Shown: positions 6,737 to 7,157 of the stretch, one piece after another | Numbering within the stretch: the first letter of the stretch is position 1 | Layout of the letters: the number at the start of each line of letters is the position of its first letter | Assembly: GCA_016839865.1 (NCBI GenBank) | Contig: JAEOTN010000118.1 | Location: 1 to 7,157 of the forward strand | Source of the DNA: Promethearchaeota archaeon | Lineage (GTDB): Archaea > Asgardarchaeota > Lokiarchaeia > Sigynarchaeales > MK-D1 | DNA: 7,157 nt | Reading direction: 5' to 3' | Position numbers and translations under genes: made by a program | The notes under the pieces: model-generated | The model's input: only the letters and a program-made list of their open reading frames with translations | Database searches by the model: none | What the model was told of the DNA's origin: nothing

Positions 6737-6766
6737 TGCAATAACTATTTCTTTTTTTATATTGCA
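6737..6766 (+). terminator. T7 terminator with a flanking inverted repeat after the surface protein gene
   Basis: Seven T (6752-6758) lie 21 bases after the stop codon. They are flanked by a perfect 7-base inverted repeat, tgcaata at 6737-6743 and tattgca at 6760-6766, so the T-run would sit in the loop. The T-run alone fits an archaeal terminator. The weak AT-rich stem may be chance. Confidence 0.45.
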
Positions 6767-6793
6767 AAAATTTTGAAAGAAATATAGAAAATG

Positions 6794-6800
6794 AAAAAAA
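6794..6800 (-). terminator. T7 terminator directly after the CCG protein gene
   Basis: Seven A on the plus strand give a T7 run on the transcribed strand, immediately after the TAA at 6803-6801. It pairs with the plus-strand terminator in this convergent gap, so each transcript has its own stop signal. Confidence 0.45.
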
Positions 6801-7157
6801 TTACTTTTTTACTAGGTCGTATTTATCGATAAGCTCAAGGATACCATAAACTTCCATACCGTGATTGTCCCGTTCATTGGCATCAGAGAGGTTCCTCCAG
6901 CAGAATGGACACTCGGTCAACACAATATCAGCTTTAACTGCTTCAGCTTCGTCTAAACGTCGTGAAGCGGTATTCAAACTGAATTCTGGATATTGCGCTC
7001 GAACACCACCACCAGCACCACAACAGAAGGAATTCTCTTTAATTCGATACATTTCATTAAATTCAACTCCCGGCAATGCTTTTATGATGGTTCGTGGAAT
7101 TTCAAACCATGCTGCTACTTTCTTCTTCAGCTTGCGTTTATCCATAAATAAGTTGTC
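6801..7157 (-). CDS. Iron-sulfur protein with C-terminal cysteine-rich CCG domain, HdrD/GlpC-like (partial, 5' end outside the window)
   Basis: The frame stays open to the right edge (four sense codons before the ATG at 7145), and that ATG has no Shine-Dalgarno. I therefore read this as the 3' end of a longer gene rather than a 114-residue protein. Counting from that Met, the motifs are P-R at 17-18, L-P-G-V-E at 24-28, C-C-G-A-G-G-G at 41-47 and C-P-F-C at 79-82. This is the second half of the CCG domain (PF02754) found in HdrB/HdrD, GlpC, LldE and related electron-transfer subunits, where it binds an iron-sulfur cluster near a thiol or quinone site. The family's preceding H-D-P-C-x-L block is replaced by M-D-K-R-K-L (1-6), so the first cluster cysteine appears lost. 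A cytoplasmic redox role, often with a flavoprotein partner, is inferred; the partner would lie outside the window. Confidence 0.8.
   Translation of the reverse strand, partial: DNLFMDKRKLKKKVAAWFEIPRTIIKALPGVEFNEMYRIKENSFCCGAGGGVRAQYPEFSLNTASRRLDEAEAVKADIVLTECPFCWRNLSDANERDNHGMEVYGILELIDKYDLVKK

Noticed and set aside
6801..7145. A complete small 114-residue CCG protein starting at the ATG at 7145
   Set aside because: The frame stays open to the window edge, no ribosome-binding site precedes that ATG, and the CCG domain would be cut in the middle. A gene truncated by the window is more likely.

Overview
The window looks like a piece of an AT-rich archaeal genome, most probably from the Asgard group (Loki-, Thor- or Heimdall-type). 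This assignment is inferred from gene content and signals: short T-run terminators without strong GC hairpins, TATA-like elements upstream of genes, surface proteins with an N-terminal signal and a C-terminal membrane anchor rich in Asn-X-Ser/Thr sequons, a legumain-type (C13) peptidase, and an HdrD/GlpC-like cysteine-rich protein. No rRNA, tRNA, CRISPR array, transposase or insertion sequence was found. No stretch over 300 bases lacks a gene.

Layout from left to right. (1) 1-1111, minus strand: a long gene running off the left edge, encoding a BNR_4-type beta-propeller protein that resembles ulvan-lyase-like propellers. (2) 1208-3256, plus strand, divergent from it: a membrane-anchored protein joining a seven-bladed WD40 propeller to a serine beta-lactamase/6-aminohexanoate-oligomer-hydrolase-like domain. 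(3) 3317-4066, minus: a polytopic membrane methyltransferase of the isoprenylcysteine/phospholipid methyltransferase type. (4) 4149-5804, minus: a secreted, C-terminally anchored C13 cysteine peptidase with Ig-like domains, whose start is fixed by a strong Shine-Dalgarno sequence. (5) 6056-6730, plus, divergent from the peptidase: a small surface protein with a signal peptide and a Pro-Gly-Tyr + hydrophobic + basic C-terminal tail. (6) 6801-7157, minus, running off the right edge: the C-terminal cysteine-rich (CCG) domain of an iron-sulfur protein.

Three or four of the products act at or outside the membrane, so the middle of the window reads as a cell-surface neighbourhood. The C13 peptidase, the divergent protein with a sorting-signal-like tail, and the membrane methyltransferase could form a processing or anchoring group, by analogy with the C13-family GPI transamidase. 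That link rests only on adjacency and architecture and is a hypothesis. The two outer genes (BNR_4 propeller and CCG protein) have no visible functional link to it.
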